Source: Limnohabitans sp. 2KL-1
GTDB lineage: Bacteria; Pseudomonadota; Gammaproteobacteria; Burkholderiales; Burkholderiaceae_C
Assembly (NCBI RefSeq): GCF_003063435.1
Contig: NZ_NESL01000001.1
Span: 1-64,000, forward strand
DNA: 64,000 nt
Direction: 5' to 3'
Shown in pieces: positions 7,833-15,843 of this stretch. Below the pieces are notes generated by a model. That model did not search any database and had not been told where the DNA came from. It worked only from the letters and a program-made list of their open reading frames with translations. How positions within the stretch are numbered: position 1 is the stretch's first letter; every line of letters begins with the position of its first letter. The position numbers and the translations under genes are program-made.

Positions 7833-10265
7833 ATGTTGAGTTATTCATCCAAAAGCACATCCCCCGTGAGCCTCTACAGCCAGCTGCAAACCGCCAAAAG
7901 CGAAGAAGACGTCAAAGACGCGTACATCAAGGCCCTGGGCCTCAAGGGTTTCACCAAAGGCCTGATCGACATTCAGACGCAAGAAATCTGGTTTGAAGCC
8001 AAAGACACGGGCCGCAACTCCAGCTACGCCATGTTCACGCAGCTGCTGCATTACGTGCAGGTGGCACTCAACAAAGGCGAGCAAGTGCCGCCCTTTTTGG
8101 CCGTGATCGACACCGAAAAAGCCGCCATCATGAAAAGCGCGGACGTGCTGCCTTTTCTGGCCAAGAAAACCATCCAATGGGGCAAGTCGGCCAGCCAATA
8201 CACCCCAGAGGCGCTGGACGACATCTCGGCCCACATCGGTACCTACTTTGTGTCGTTCAAGCTGTCGACGCACGAAGACGAGTTCATCAGCACCGTCAAA
8301 GCGGCCATCAAAAGCGGCGACATCATCCGCACGCAAATCACACCGGACAACCTGAAACAGGTGTTTGACAAATGGGTGGCCATGATCGGGCGCGAGATTG
8401 GCGGCGTGACAGAAGACGACTACGCGCTGCTGTTTTTTGCGGACATCATGCACGACGGCACCGTGTCCACCCACGCCAATTTGCCCGCTGAGCTGATGCA
8501 CAAAAACGGCGCACCCGTGTTCACGCTGGGCGGCAAAATGTTTGAGCTGGGCAACAAAGAAGGCTACCGCCAGTTTTGGGCCATCTACCACCGCCCGCCC
8601 AAGTCGGAATACCGCGACTACCTGCTGGAGCGGCGCGACAGCCTGATCCCGTACGACGAGCGCAGCTTCAAGGGCGCGTATTACACGCCCCTGCATGTGG
8701 TGGACAAAGCCTATGACAAGCTGACCGAAACGCTGGGCCCCAACTGGCAAAAAGACTACATCGTCTGGGACATGTGCTGCGGCGTGGGCAACCTGGAGGT
8801 GAAGCACAGCAACCCGCGCAACATCTACATGAGCACGCTGGACCAGGCCGACATCGACGTGATGAAAGCCACCAAAACCTGTGTGTCGGCCACCCGCTTT
8901 CAATACGACTATTTGAACGACGACATCACCGACGATGGGAAGATCGATTACAGCCTGAGCAACAAGGTGCCACCCGCATTGCGCAAAGCGATTGCCGAGG
9001 GGAAGAAGATTTTGGTGCTGATCAATCCGCCTTATGCGGAGGCGACAAATCTTGAAAACATCTCAACAGGATTGCTTGCCGGTGAAAACAAATCGGGAGT
9101 CTCCAAAACAAAGTTGGCCGCTAATGCAATGGCTGCTTATGGCAAGGCCAGCAATGAGCTTTTCACGCAGTTCGTAGCGCGGGTAGCTCAAGAAATTCCA
9201 AATGCGACTTTGGCGATGTTCAGTACTTTGAAATACATCAACGCCCCAACCCTTGCCACTTTTCGAGCCAATTGGAACGCGAAATATCTGGGCGGTTTTG
9301 TGGTTCATAACCACGCATTTGATGGGTTGAGCGGAAAATTCCCAATCGGCTTTCTAGTCTGGAAAACTGATCAGCACCAAAAATCTCAGATCACCGAAAT
9401 TCAAGTCGAAGTTCTTGATAAGGACGCACGCGAAATAGGTTCAAAGACGTTTTTCAACTTGCCTACCAATCAATATCTAAGCGAATGGTTTGTTCGACCA
9501 AAAACAAATTCTGTTGATGTTGTTCCGTTGAAAAATGCGGTCACACCCGCCACAGCAACAAAAGATTTGCGAGGCACCAAATGGGCAGATGGTGCAATTG
9601 GGTACATGCTGTCTGGAGGCAATGACCTTCAGCACGCAGAACAGCAGACAGTTGTTTTTTCATCTGGGTACGGCAGTGCACGCGGTTTCTTCATCACCGA
9701 CAAAAACTTATGGCAAGCGGCCGTCGTCTTTGCCATGCGCCGCGCGGTTCGCCCCACTTGGCTCAACGACCGCGATCAATTTCTGCAACCGACCGAACCA
9801 CTGACGGACGAATTCAAAACAGATTGCCTGATGTGGATGTTGTTCAACCGCAGCAACCGAACCGCCAGCGCCGACGACCTCGAATGGAACGGCAAAAAGT
9901 GGTCCATCGTGAACCACTTCATCCCCTACACCGAAGCCGAGGTCGATGCGCCTGACCGCTTCGAATCCGACTTCATGGTGCAGTACCTGGCGGACAAAAC
10001 CCTGTCCGCCGAAGCCACGGCGGTGCTGGATGCAGGACGCAGTTTGTGGAAAGCCTACTTTGCCCACACCGACGTGCGCACGGTGCGTGACCAATACAAA
10101 CTCAATCGCCCGGATGTGGGCTGGTACCAGATCCGCAACGCCCTGGCCGAGCGCAACAAAAGCGGCGACACCGCGCCCATCAACTTCACGCCTTTTGAGT
10201 CGGCCTACGAAGCGCTGACCACCAAGCTGCGCCCCCAAGTGTTCAGCCTGGGCTTTTTGCGATAA
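7833..10265 (+). CDS. N6-adenine DNA methyltransferase, possible type IIG-like restriction-modification enzyme
   Basis: 810 residues. The N-terminus (about 35-60) contains LIDIQTQEIWFEAKDTG, a D...ExK arrangement like a PD-(D/E)XK nuclease core. The central methyltransferase has GAYYTP (about 281), motif I WDMCCGVGNLE (about 312) and motif IV NPPY (398-401), the gamma-class adenine methylase signature. The remaining 400 residues probably hold the target-recognition region. A fused nuclease, methylase and specificity protein would act alone as a type IIG-like system; without a functional nuclease it would be an orphan methylase. The last 101 bases recur as a damaged copy at 11118-11219. Confidence 0.8.
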   Translation: MLSYSSKSTSPVSLYSQLQTAKSEEDVKDAYIKALGLKGFTKGLIDIQTQEIWFEAKDTGRNSSYAMFTQLLHYVQVALNKGEQVPPFLAVIDTEKAAIMKSADVLPFLAKKTIQWGKSASQYTPEALDDISAHIGTYFVSFKLSTHEDEFISTVKAAIKSGDIIRTQITPDNLKQVFDKWVAMIGREIGGVTEDDYALLFFADIMHDGTVSTHANLPAELMHKNGAPVFTLGGKMFELGNKEGYRQFWAIYHRPPKSEYRDYLLERRDSLIPYDERSFKGAYYTPLHVVDKAYDKLTETLGPNWQKDYIVWDMCCGVGNLEVKHSNPRNIYMSTLDQADIDVMKATKTCVSATRFQYDYLNDDITDDGKIDYSLSNKVPPALRKAIAEGKKILVLINPPYAEATNLENISTGLLAGENKSGVSKTKLAANAMAAYGKASNELFTQFVARVAQEIPNATLAMFSTLKYINAPTLATFRANWNAKYLGGFVVHNHAFDGLSGKFPIGFLVWKTDQHQKSQITEIQVEVLDKDAREIGSKTFFNLPTNQYLSEWFVRPKTNSVDVVPLKNAVTPATATKDLRGTKWADGAIGYMLSGGNDLQHAEQQTVVFSSGYGSARGFFITDKNLWQAAVVFAMRRAVRPTWLNDRDQFLQPTEPLTDEFKTDCLMWMLFNRSNRTASADDLEWNGKKWSIVNHFIPYTEAEVDAPDRFESDFMVQYLADKTLSAEATAVLDAGRSLWKAYFAHTDVRTVRDQYKLNRPDVGWYQIRNALAERNKSGDTAPINFTPFESAYEALTTKLRPQVFSLGFLR
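10165..10265 (+). repeat. 3' end of the methyltransferase gene, intact copy of a direct repeat
   Basis: These 101 bases encode the C-terminal ESAYEALTTKLRPQVFSLGF segment and match 11118-11219 at most positions. The rhuM remnant sits between the two copies. Confidence 0.8.
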
Positions 10266-10274
10266 AGGCACATC

Positions 10275-11116
10275 GTGAATACCCCAAAAAACGATCCAGC
10301 GATCCCTGGCGAATTTTTGCTCTACGAGACCGAAGATGGCCGGGCTCGTGTGGAATGCCGCTTTGTGGAAGCCAGCCTTTGGCTTTCACAAGCCGCTATG
10401 GCAGATTTGTTCCAGACCACCAAGCAAAACATTGCCAAACATCTGAAAGCCATCTTTTCCGAGGGTGAGTTGGCCCAGGATTCAGTTGTCAACCAATGGT
10501 TGACAACTGCTGCCGATGGCAAGAGCTACCGGGTTTCCCACTACAACCTAGACGCCATCCTGGCGGTGGGCTACCGGGTGCGCTCGGCACGGGGCACGCA
10601 GTTTCGCCGTTGGGCCACCGAACGCTTGCGGGACTATCTGGTCAACGGCTTTTTGCTGGATGACGAGCGCCTGAAGAACCCGCCGGTAGGCGATTCGGCG
10701 GCTCCCGACCGTTTCAACGTGTTGCTGGAGCGCATTCGAGACATTCGCGCCAGCGAACGGCGCATGTACCTGCGGGTGCGCGAGATATTTGCCATGGCCA
10801 TGAGCCTGAAATCCAATCACTCAACCGCATCGTGACGATGTGGCTGGATTACGCAGAAGACCAAGCCCTGCGCCGTAAAGAAGTGTTTTTGAAAGACTGG
10901 GCCGAAAAGCTGGATGCCTTTTTGACTTTCAACGAACGCCAGGTGCTCGAAGGCGGGGGCAAGGTGTCCAATCAACAAGCCACAGCGCATGCCCAAGCGC
11001 AATATGAGCAGTTCGCCGCCCAACGGCGAGCACTGTTGGAATCCGAAGGGGCAGAGTTCAATATGCGCGCTTTGGAAGACGCGGCCAAAACATTGCACAA
11101 GCCCACAAAGGGGTGA
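10275..11116 (+). pseudogene. RhuM family protein, disrupted by internal deletion and frameshift
   Basis: Two overlapping frames make one broken gene. The first (186 codons) carries the RhuM/Fic-associated DNA-binding-like region (VEASLWLSQAAMADLFQTTK ... SYRVSHYNLDAILAVGYRVR) and ends in an unrelated tail. The second frame continues with EIQSLNRIVTMWLDYAEDQA and runs to the stop at 11116. Intact RhuM proteins are near 340 residues and have about 60-90 residues between these parts that are missing here, so a deletion joined the halves out of frame. RhuM proteins are common passengers of restriction and mobile islands. The function is poorly known and this copy is probably dead. Confidence 0.75.
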
Positions 11117-11117
11117 T

Positions 11118-11219
11118 GCGACACAGCGCCAATTAACTTCACACCCTTTTGAGTCGGCCTACGAAGCGCTGACCACCAAGCTGCGCCCGCAGGTGTTCAG
11201 TTTGGGGTTTTTACGCTGA
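11118..11219 (+). repeat. Second, degraded copy of the methyltransferase 3' end
   Basis: It aligns with 10165-10265 from GCGACAC to the stop, with one extra base (CACACCC versus CACGCC) and a scatter of substitutions, mostly synonymous in the terminal part. It has no start and cannot be expressed as a protein. It looks like the displaced 3' end of a slightly different allele. Confidence 0.8.
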
Positions 11220-11250
11220 CAGATTGATTTTCAGTAGCTACACAAATACA

Positions 11251-11520
11251 ATGAATATCGAGTTCGACCCGGCCAAAGACGCTTCCAACCAGATCAAACA
11301 TGGTCTGTCAATGGGCGTAGCCGTTGAACTCGACTGGGAATCCGCGCTGGTATGGGTTGATGATCGGTTTGAGTACAACGAGTTGCGAATGATCGCGCTC
11401 GCACCCCAAACCGAAACCCTGTACTTCGTGGCATTTGTAGACCGGGCACCCGCGCGAAGAATCATCAGCCTTCGCCGTGCCAATCGACGCGAGGTAAAGC
11501 ACTATGTCGACAATTTCTAA
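11251..11520 (+). CDS. brnT: BrnT-family ribonuclease toxin
   Basis: 89 residues from ATG 11251. It follows the BrnT pattern: MNIEFDPAKDASNQIKHGLS at the N-terminus (the family F-D-P-x-K-x-x-x-N-x-x-K-H-G motif), then YFVAFVDR and RRIISLRRANRREVKHY at the end, which carries the catalytic Arg and Glu/Tyr region of this RelE-fold RNase. BrnT arrests translation by cutting RNA. It overlaps the antitoxin gene by 17 bases in the usual toxin-first order. An in-frame extension upstream to 11224 lacks a good start. Confidence 0.85.
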   Translation: MNIEFDPAKDASNQIKHGLSMGVAVELDWESALVWVDDRFEYNELRMIALAPQTETLYFVAFVDRAPARRIISLRRANRREVKHYVDNF

Positions 11521-11800
11521 GCGCCCAACCGTGCGCATGCCGAGCGTGCAAGAGGACAAGGCCATCACCGCCGCAGCGCGCCTTGATCCCGATGCGCAGC
11601 CGCTCACGCCCACGCAATTGAAAGCCATGGTCCCACTCAAGAGCTTGCGCGGTCGGCCCAAGTCCGAGAACAAAAAGCAGCTGGTGTCCGTGCGCTACAG
11701 CCCCGAGGTGCTGGCATATTTCAAGTCCACGGGCGACGGTTGGCAATCGCTCATGGACAGCGTGCTGCGCCAATATGTGGCCAGCCATTCGAGACCTTAA
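11504..11800 (+). CDS. brnA: BrnA-family antitoxin
   Basis: 98 residues. The C-terminal half has the BrnA ribbon-helix-helix region (KQLVSVRYSPEVLAYFKSTG then WQSLMDSVLRQYV), which binds operator DNA and dimerises; the N-terminal half wraps the toxin. The coding sequence begins inside the end of brnT, so production is coupled. The complex is expected to repress the promoter located in 11220-11250. Confidence 0.85.
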   Translation: MSTISKRPTVRMPSVQEDKAITAAARLDPDAQPLTPTQLKAMVPLKSLRGRPKSENKKQLVSVRYSPEVLAYFKSTGDGWQSLMDSVLRQYVASHSRP

Positions 11801-11878
11801 GCCGCCATCCCCGATAATCACCCATCCAAATTTCCACCGGCCCGCACGCACTGCGGGCCATTTTTTCGGAGCAACACC

Positions 11879-12856
11879 ATGAGCACTTTCCAAACCACCG
11901 GCGCACGCGCCACGGGCCTCGCCACCCTGGCCGCTGACGGCACCGTGCTGGACACCTGGTTCCCCGCCCCCGAACTGGCGGGCGATGTGGCCGCCAGCGG
12001 CAGCACCCGTTTGACCGAAGCCGAAGCCGTGGCGGCCCTGGGCGCTGACGTGGCCCATGCAATGACCGCCTGCGCCGTGCGCGGCACTTTCGTGGTGGCT
12101 GTGCGCACCGAGATCAAGTCGCTGGCCGACGCGCCCGCCGACACGCACGACGCTTACCTGCGCCTGCACCTGTTGAGCCACCGTCTGGTGTTGCCGCACG
12201 GTGCCAACATGACCGGCATCTTTGGCCTGCTGGCCAACGTGGCTTGGACCAATTTTGGCCCTTGCGCCGTGAGCGAAGTGCCCGCCGCCCGCCTGAAGGC
12301 CCGTGCTGCGGGTCGCATGCTCGAGGTCAAAGGTGTGGACAAGTTCCCGCAAATGACGGACTACGTGATTCCATCGGGCGTGCGCATTGCCAACGCCGAC
12401 CGCGTGCGCTTGGGCGCTCACCTGGCCAGCGGCACCACCGTCATGCACGAAGGCTTTTGCAACTTCAACGCGGGCACGCTGGGCGCGAGCATGGTCGAAG
12501 GCCGCATCAGTGCGGGCGTGGTGGTCGATGACGCCAGCGACATCGGCGGCGGCGCGTCCATCATGGGCACGCTGTCCGGCGGCGGCAAGGAAGTCATCAA
12601 GGTCGGCAAGCGCTGCTTGCTGGGCGCGAATGCCGGCATCGGCATCTCTCTGGGCGACGACTGCGTGGTCGAAGCCGGTTGCTACATCACCGGCGGCAGC
12701 CGCGTGCAAATGCCCGACGGTTCGCTCATGAAGGCCAAGGAACTGTCCGGCAAAAACGGCATCTTGTTCCGCCGCGATTCACAGTCGGGCGCGTTGCACG
12801 CGATCCCGCGCAACAAGAGCTGGGGCGAGTTGAACGCTGAGCTGCACAAGAACTGA
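11879..12856 (+). CDS. dapD: 2,3,4,5-tetrahydropyridine-2,6-dicarboxylate N-succinyltransferase (long DapD type)
   Basis: 325 residues with the left-handed beta-helix hexapeptide repeats (IPSGVRIANADRVRLGAHLA, GTTVMHEGFCNFNAGTLGAS) and a C-terminal domain ending in ELHKN. The length and the GFCNFNAGTLG motif fit the long DapD class known from Pseudomonas and actinobacteria rather than the 274-residue E. coli type. It uses succinyl-CoA in lysine/diaminopimelate synthesis, so it is normally essential. CGGAGC upstream is the ribosome site. It is the one housekeeping gene inside the toxin-antitoxin island; its last 99 bases and terminator are duplicated at 13633-13807. Confidence 0.92.
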   Translation: MSTFQTTGARATGLATLAADGTVLDTWFPAPELAGDVAASGSTRLTEAEAVAALGADVAHAMTACAVRGTFVVAVRTEIKSLADAPADTHDAYLRLHLLSHRLVLPHGANMTGIFGLLANVAWTNFGPCAVSEVPAARLKARAAGRMLEVKGVDKFPQMTDYVIPSGVRIANADRVRLGAHLASGTTVMHEGFCNFNAGTLGASMVEGRISAGVVVDDASDIGGGASIMGTLSGGGKEVIKVGKRCLLGANAGIGISLGDDCVVEAGCYITGGSRVQMPDGSLMKAKELSGKNGILFRRDSQSGALHAIPRNKSWGELNAELHKN

Positions 12857-12937
12857 TTTTTTTCGTTCCTGCAATAAGAAACGGCGTGTCTGCGGAAGTG
12901 GGCACGCCGTTTTTGTTTGAGCTTGACCAAATATGGA
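12758..12937 (+). repeat. dapD 3' end plus terminator, first copy
   Basis: These 180 bases match 13633-13807 from GGCATC inside dapD through the stop codon and terminator to AAATATGGA. A HigB/HigA-like module lies between the copies. Confidence 0.85.
12880..12915 (+). terminator. dapD rho-independent terminator
   Basis: Stem ACGGCGTG (12881-12888) pairs with CACGCCGT (12903-12910) across a 14-base loop and runs into TTTTGTTT. Confidence 0.8.
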
Positions 12938-12949
12938 TTTAAAACCATA
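12932..12949. promoter_or_regulatory. Possible HigA operator at the repeat junction
   Basis: Inverted repeat TATGG-N8-CCATA ends eight bases before the HigB-like ATG at 12958. Its left half belongs to the duplicated dapD sequence and its right half to the inserted module, so the junction may have created or completed the operator. Confidence 0.35.
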
Positions 12950-12957
12950 ATTCGGCG

Positions 12958-13347
12958 ATGACTTGGACCGTTCTTTTTCATGATGCTTTTGACCTCGAGT
13001 TCGAAGCCTTGGCGGACGACCTGCAAGACGAACTGTTGGCTCATGCCCAATTGCTCGCCAAGTTTGGACCTCATCTGGGGCGTCCCTCGGTTGATACGCT
13101 GAAAGGCTCGCGGTACGCCAACATGAAAGAGTTGCGGTTTTCGTGGAACCAACAGGTATGGCGACTGGCCTTTGCTTTCGATCCCGAACGGCAAGCGATT
13201 TTGCTGGTCGGGGGTGACAAAGGCGGTGCAGATCAGCGCAGGTTTTACAAGCGCTTGCTCGCCACAGCCGACGACCGCTACGACGCGCATTTGCGCACAC
13301 TGAATCCAGCCCACAAGGAGCACCAAAATGGCAAAAAAACTCGATGA
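12958..13347 (+). CDS. higB: RelE/HigB-family (Gp49-like) toxin
   Basis: 129 residues. The body fits phage-derived Gp49/HigB toxins: ELLAHAQLLAKFGPHLGRPS, MKELRFSWNQQVWRLAFAFD, then QRRFYKRLLATADDRY. These are ribosome-dependent mRNA interferases. The gene is toxin-first and overlaps the antitoxin by 20 bases. It begins 21 bases after the first copy of the duplicated dapD end, so it has almost no leader of its own. Confidence 0.82.
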   Translation: MTWTVLFHDAFDLEFEALADDLQDELLAHAQLLAKFGPHLGRPSVDTLKGSRYANMKELRFSWNQQVWRLAFAFDPERQAILLVGGDKGGADQRRFYKRLLATADDRYDAHLRTLNPAHKEHQNGKKTR

Positions 13348-13630
13348 TGTGATGAAAGCACTGCCCAAAGCACGGCAGGAGCGCGTCGAAGCACGCGCCA
13401 TGGAGTTGGCCACCCTCAAAGACCTCCGGCAAGCTGCACAACAAACCCAAGCGCAAATGGCGGCAACCCTGGGCGTGCGCCAAGACACGATTTCCCGGCT
13501 GGAAAAACGCAGCGACATGCTGCTTTCGACGATGCGTCAATATGTGGAGAGCATGGGCGGCAAGTTGGAGTTGGTCGCCAAATTCCCGGACCGTCCACCA
13601 GTGGTCATCGATCACATTGGGGTGAATTGA
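13328..13630 (+). CDS. higA: HigA-like XRE-family antitoxin
   Basis: 100 residues with one XRE helix-turn-helix at about 35-85 (LRQAAQQTQAQMAATLGVRQ, then DTISRLEKRSD). A short C-terminal strand (GGKLELVAKFPDR) is typical of HigA partners of Gp49-type toxins. It starts inside the toxin gene. Its stop codon (13628-13630) directly abuts the second copy of the dapD end at 13633, so the inserted module fills the space between the repeats exactly. Confidence 0.82.
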   Translation: MAKKLDDVMKALPKARQERVEARAMELATLKDLRQAAQQTQAQMAATLGVRQDTISRLEKRSDMLLSTMRQYVESMGGKLELVAKFPDRPPVVIDHIGVN

Positions 13631-13632
13631 AG

Positions 13633-13807
13633 GGCATCCTGTTCCGCCGCGATTCACAGTCGGGCGCGTTGCACGCGATCCCGCGCAACAAGAGCTGGGG
13701 CGAGTTGAACGCCGAGTTGCACAAGAACTGATTTTTTTGTTCTGCAAAAAGGCACGGCGTGTCTGCGGAAGTAGGCACGCCGTTTTTTTTGATTTGGCGA
13801 AATATGG
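13633..13807 (+). repeat. dapD 3' end plus terminator, second copy
   Basis: A near-identical repeat of 12758-12937 including the last 33 codons, stop and terminator, without any start. A few synonymous differences (GCTGAG versus GCCGAG) and small loop changes distinguish it. Confidence 0.85.
13754..13790 (+). terminator. Duplicated dapD terminator, now downstream of higA
   Basis: Same stem as at 12880 (ACGGCGTG/CACGCCGT) but followed by eight T residues, so it is a better terminator than the first copy. It would now end the higBA transcript. Confidence 0.75.
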
Positions 13808-13842
13808 AGCGTCAGGCACTCTCCACTTCAAACCGCAGCCCT

Positions 13843-13984
13843 TCAACCCCGTCGTTCGTAAGCCTCCGCCAAGAGCTGTGCCACAGCCTTCAAGGGGATC
13901 TGTCGATCCTCGCCAATCCACGACGGCACACCATGCCTGTTTTGCGCCCGGTCAGCACAAACTGGTCATCGTCCTCGCCTTGCG
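13843..13984 (-). pseudogene. Frameshifted 3' fragment of an unidentified gene
   Basis: Directly downstream of the HipA-like gene on the minus strand, one frame reads DDDQFVLTGRKTGMV and another then reads PSWIGEDRQIPLKAVAQLLA followed by EAYERRG and a stop at 13843. The two pieces join naturally if one frameshift is allowed. I do not recognise the family. It may be the tail of a third member of the hip operon or a remnant left when the dapD repeat formed. Confidence 0.3.
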
Positions 13985-13985
13985 G

Positions 13986-15374
13986 CTAAGGCTTCCCCCG
14001 GCCTCGTATCTCGCCCACCAGCTTCGGGCTGGCGATGTCCTCCAGCGCCCGGAACGCGCCCACCAACTGGTCCACCAGAAAGCCGCTGGCCCCATGTGCT
14101 TCAAATGTGGTTTTCCACTCCCGCACCTCACTCCACACGCGTCGGATGATTTCCAACGCCCTTGCGCGCGACGGCGTGAACGCCGCAAAGCGGCTGAGCG
14201 CGTTGTCCAGCGTGGCGAGCTTGCCTTGTTCGCCCACATTTAGGTGGAGCATGCGCTCGTAGGCCACGCCGGGGCGGGGCACCACGTCATAAAGCGGGCT
14301 CAGTTGCCAGCCACCTAGGCGCGGGTCGCGCACAAAGGCGTGGTTGCGCAGGTGGTCGTCGTCATTGCTGACAAAGATGTTGAACACCAAGCGGGCAAAC
14401 AGCTCTTCGCTGTCGACCTGGATGCGCGAGGGGTGAACGTATTGGCGAATCGCATGCGCCAGGTCGTGGTAGCCCTTGTTGCGCGACTCGAACTCGGAGC
14501 AGGCGACTAAGGTGAGACCGCTCACATAGGGCAATCGCCCCTCGGTCAGTGCGGGGGCGGGTCGGGTGTCGTGCAGGGCGGTGCTGACCGCAGGCAGCTC
14601 GCCCGGCGCGGCCCAGTAGCGGTCAAAGCGGCGGATCAGCATGACCGGGCGCTGGCCGATCTGGATGTAGCGCACCTCAGGCACGGTGAGCCCGCAGCGG
14701 CGAGCCAATTCCAGCGTGCAGCTTTCAGCCCGGGCAACGTCAAAAGCATCGCCCCGGGCTGGAAACTTGGCCAGCCACAGGCCGCCCTGCTCGTCGCGCA
14801 CGGACGCTTTGGGGCGTGCGCCACCGGCAGACGGCCCAGCGCCTAAAAATGGCTCCAGTTGGGCGGGAACGGGAAGCCCTAGCTCCACGGCTTCGGCCGC
14901 CTGCATCACATAAGGCAGCGAATGCAGGTCGCTGGCCGAAGGTGAGTCGGGACTGCCAGGGGACAAGCGAACGTCGAGCGCGCCCACGCGGTCGCCCCCG
15001 GCGGCCAGCAGGTAGTCGGCCTCGGACAGTGAGTTGGCTGGCACTTTGCGACGGGCTTCGATCACACGGCGCCCCCAGGCGTCGGGGGCTGCGTCGCGAA
15101 TGCCACCAAACTCATCCAGCCCATTAACCGGAAACAGCGCTTGGCCGCGCACGGTATCCCGGTCGGCCAGGCCCAGACTGACCGGGTCCACCTCGATGGC
15201 GGCGGGGCGCTTGAGGTAGCCCAGGCCATAAGCGAAACGCGATGCGAGTTCGCGGTTTTGCAAGTTGGCACCCACGATCTCCGTGAGGGTCAGCAACCCA
15301 GCAGGTACAAATCGCCCTTCGGCCTGGCCAGGCAGCCAAGCGAACACCGCCAGTTCGACTTGGGTATTGGCCAT
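13986..15374 (-). CDS. hipA: HipA-family serine/threonine kinase toxin (second copy type)
   Basis: 462 residues. A long N-subdomain includes FGGIRDAAPDAWGRRVIEAR, typical of the HipA group that phosphorylates aminoacyl-tRNA synthetases. The kinase core has GGARPKASV, LAKFPARGDAFDVARAE, the catalytic FNIFVSNDDDHLRNHAFV and the metal segment LSPLYDVVPRP. All catalytic residues are present. It overlaps the upstream HipB-like gene by one base (TGATG). It is not a close relative of the HipA at 6272. Growth arrest by kinase activity is the expected role. Confidence 0.87.
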   Translation of the reverse strand: MANTQVELAVFAWLPGQAEGRFVPAGLLTLTEIVGANLQNRELASRFAYGLGYLKRPAAIEVDPVSLGLADRDTVRGQALFPVNGLDEFGGIRDAAPDAWGRRVIEARRKVPANSLSEADYLLAAGGDRVGALDVRLSPGSPDSPSASDLHSLPYVMQAAEAVELGLPVPAQLEPFLGAGPSAGGARPKASVRDEQGGLWLAKFPARGDAFDVARAESCTLELARRCGLTVPEVRYIQIGQRPVMLIRRFDRYWAAPGELPAVSTALHDTRPAPALTEGRLPYVSGLTLVACSEFESRNKGYHDLAHAIRQYVHPSRIQVDSEELFARLVFNIFVSNDDDHLRNHAFVRDPRLGGWQLSPLYDVVPRPGVAYERMLHLNVGEQGKLATLDNALSRFAAFTPSRARALEIIRRVWSEVREWKTTFEAHGASGFLVDQLVGAFRALEDIASPKLVGEIRGRGKP

Positions 15375-15715
15375 CAGAAGTCCAGCTTGTCCAGTTCGGC
15401 CTGGCTCAGGGCGCGCACCCGCTGTGTGCGCTCGCGGGCGGCGAGGGCTGCGAGCGAGGGGTCGGTTTCTTGCAGCAGGCTCAACAGGGGCAATCCCGGC
15501 GCGATGGCCTCCAGGTAGCGCAGGATTTGCGCGAGCGTGCGGCCTGAGTCGCCTTTCTCAATGAGGATGGCAGTAGAGCGAGCGATACCAGCACGCGCGG
15601 CGGCATCGGCCTGGCGCCACTGGCGGGCTGTGCGCAGGCGCGCGAGCTTTTCGCCCAAGTCACGGGCTTCCTGCAAGCGGGCAGGGGTCAACAGTGGTGT
15701 TTCGTTTCGCTTCAT
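15374..15715 (-). CDS. hipB: HipB-like XRE-family antitoxin
   Basis: 113 residues with a helix-turn-helix at about 20-75 (LGEKLARLRTARQWRQADAA, RAGIARSTAILIEKGDSGRT). The start at 15715 is eight bases from the first of two matching palindromic operators (15723-15770), which strongly suggests autoregulation. It is translationally coupled to the HipA-like kinase by a one-base overlap. Confidence 0.84.
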   Translation of the reverse strand: MKRNETPLLTPARLQEARDLGEKLARLRTARQWRQADAAARAGIARSTAILIEKGDSGRTLAQILRYLEAIAPGLPLLSLLQETDPSLAALAARERTQRVRALSQAELDKLDF

Positions 15716-15722
15716 GCTTGAA

Positions 15723-15770
15723 TGTCTACAATCACAGACTTATTGATTTTAATGTCTACGATTACAGACA
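15723..15770. promoter_or_regulatory. Two HipB-type operators
   Basis: TGTCTACAATCACAGACT (15723-15740) and TGTCTACGATTACAGACA (15753-15770) are the same imperfect palindrome, TGTCT-N8-AGACW, placed 30 bases start to start, about three helical turns. They lie directly upstream of the hipB-like gene. HipB operators in E. coli are likewise repeated palindromes, TATCC-N8-GGATA, with the same 8-base spacer. Confidence 0.7.
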
Positions 15771-15843
15771 TTTTAAATACAACAGCATCTGACCGCAAGG
15801 CTCTGGCAGCAAACCGTCCTCAGAGGGGTCGAATGCGTGCCCT

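Noticed and set aside
12682-13921. Two long minus-strand frames covering dapD end, higBA and the repeat
   Set aside because: They run antisense through recognisable genes and owe part of their length to the duplicated dapD end.
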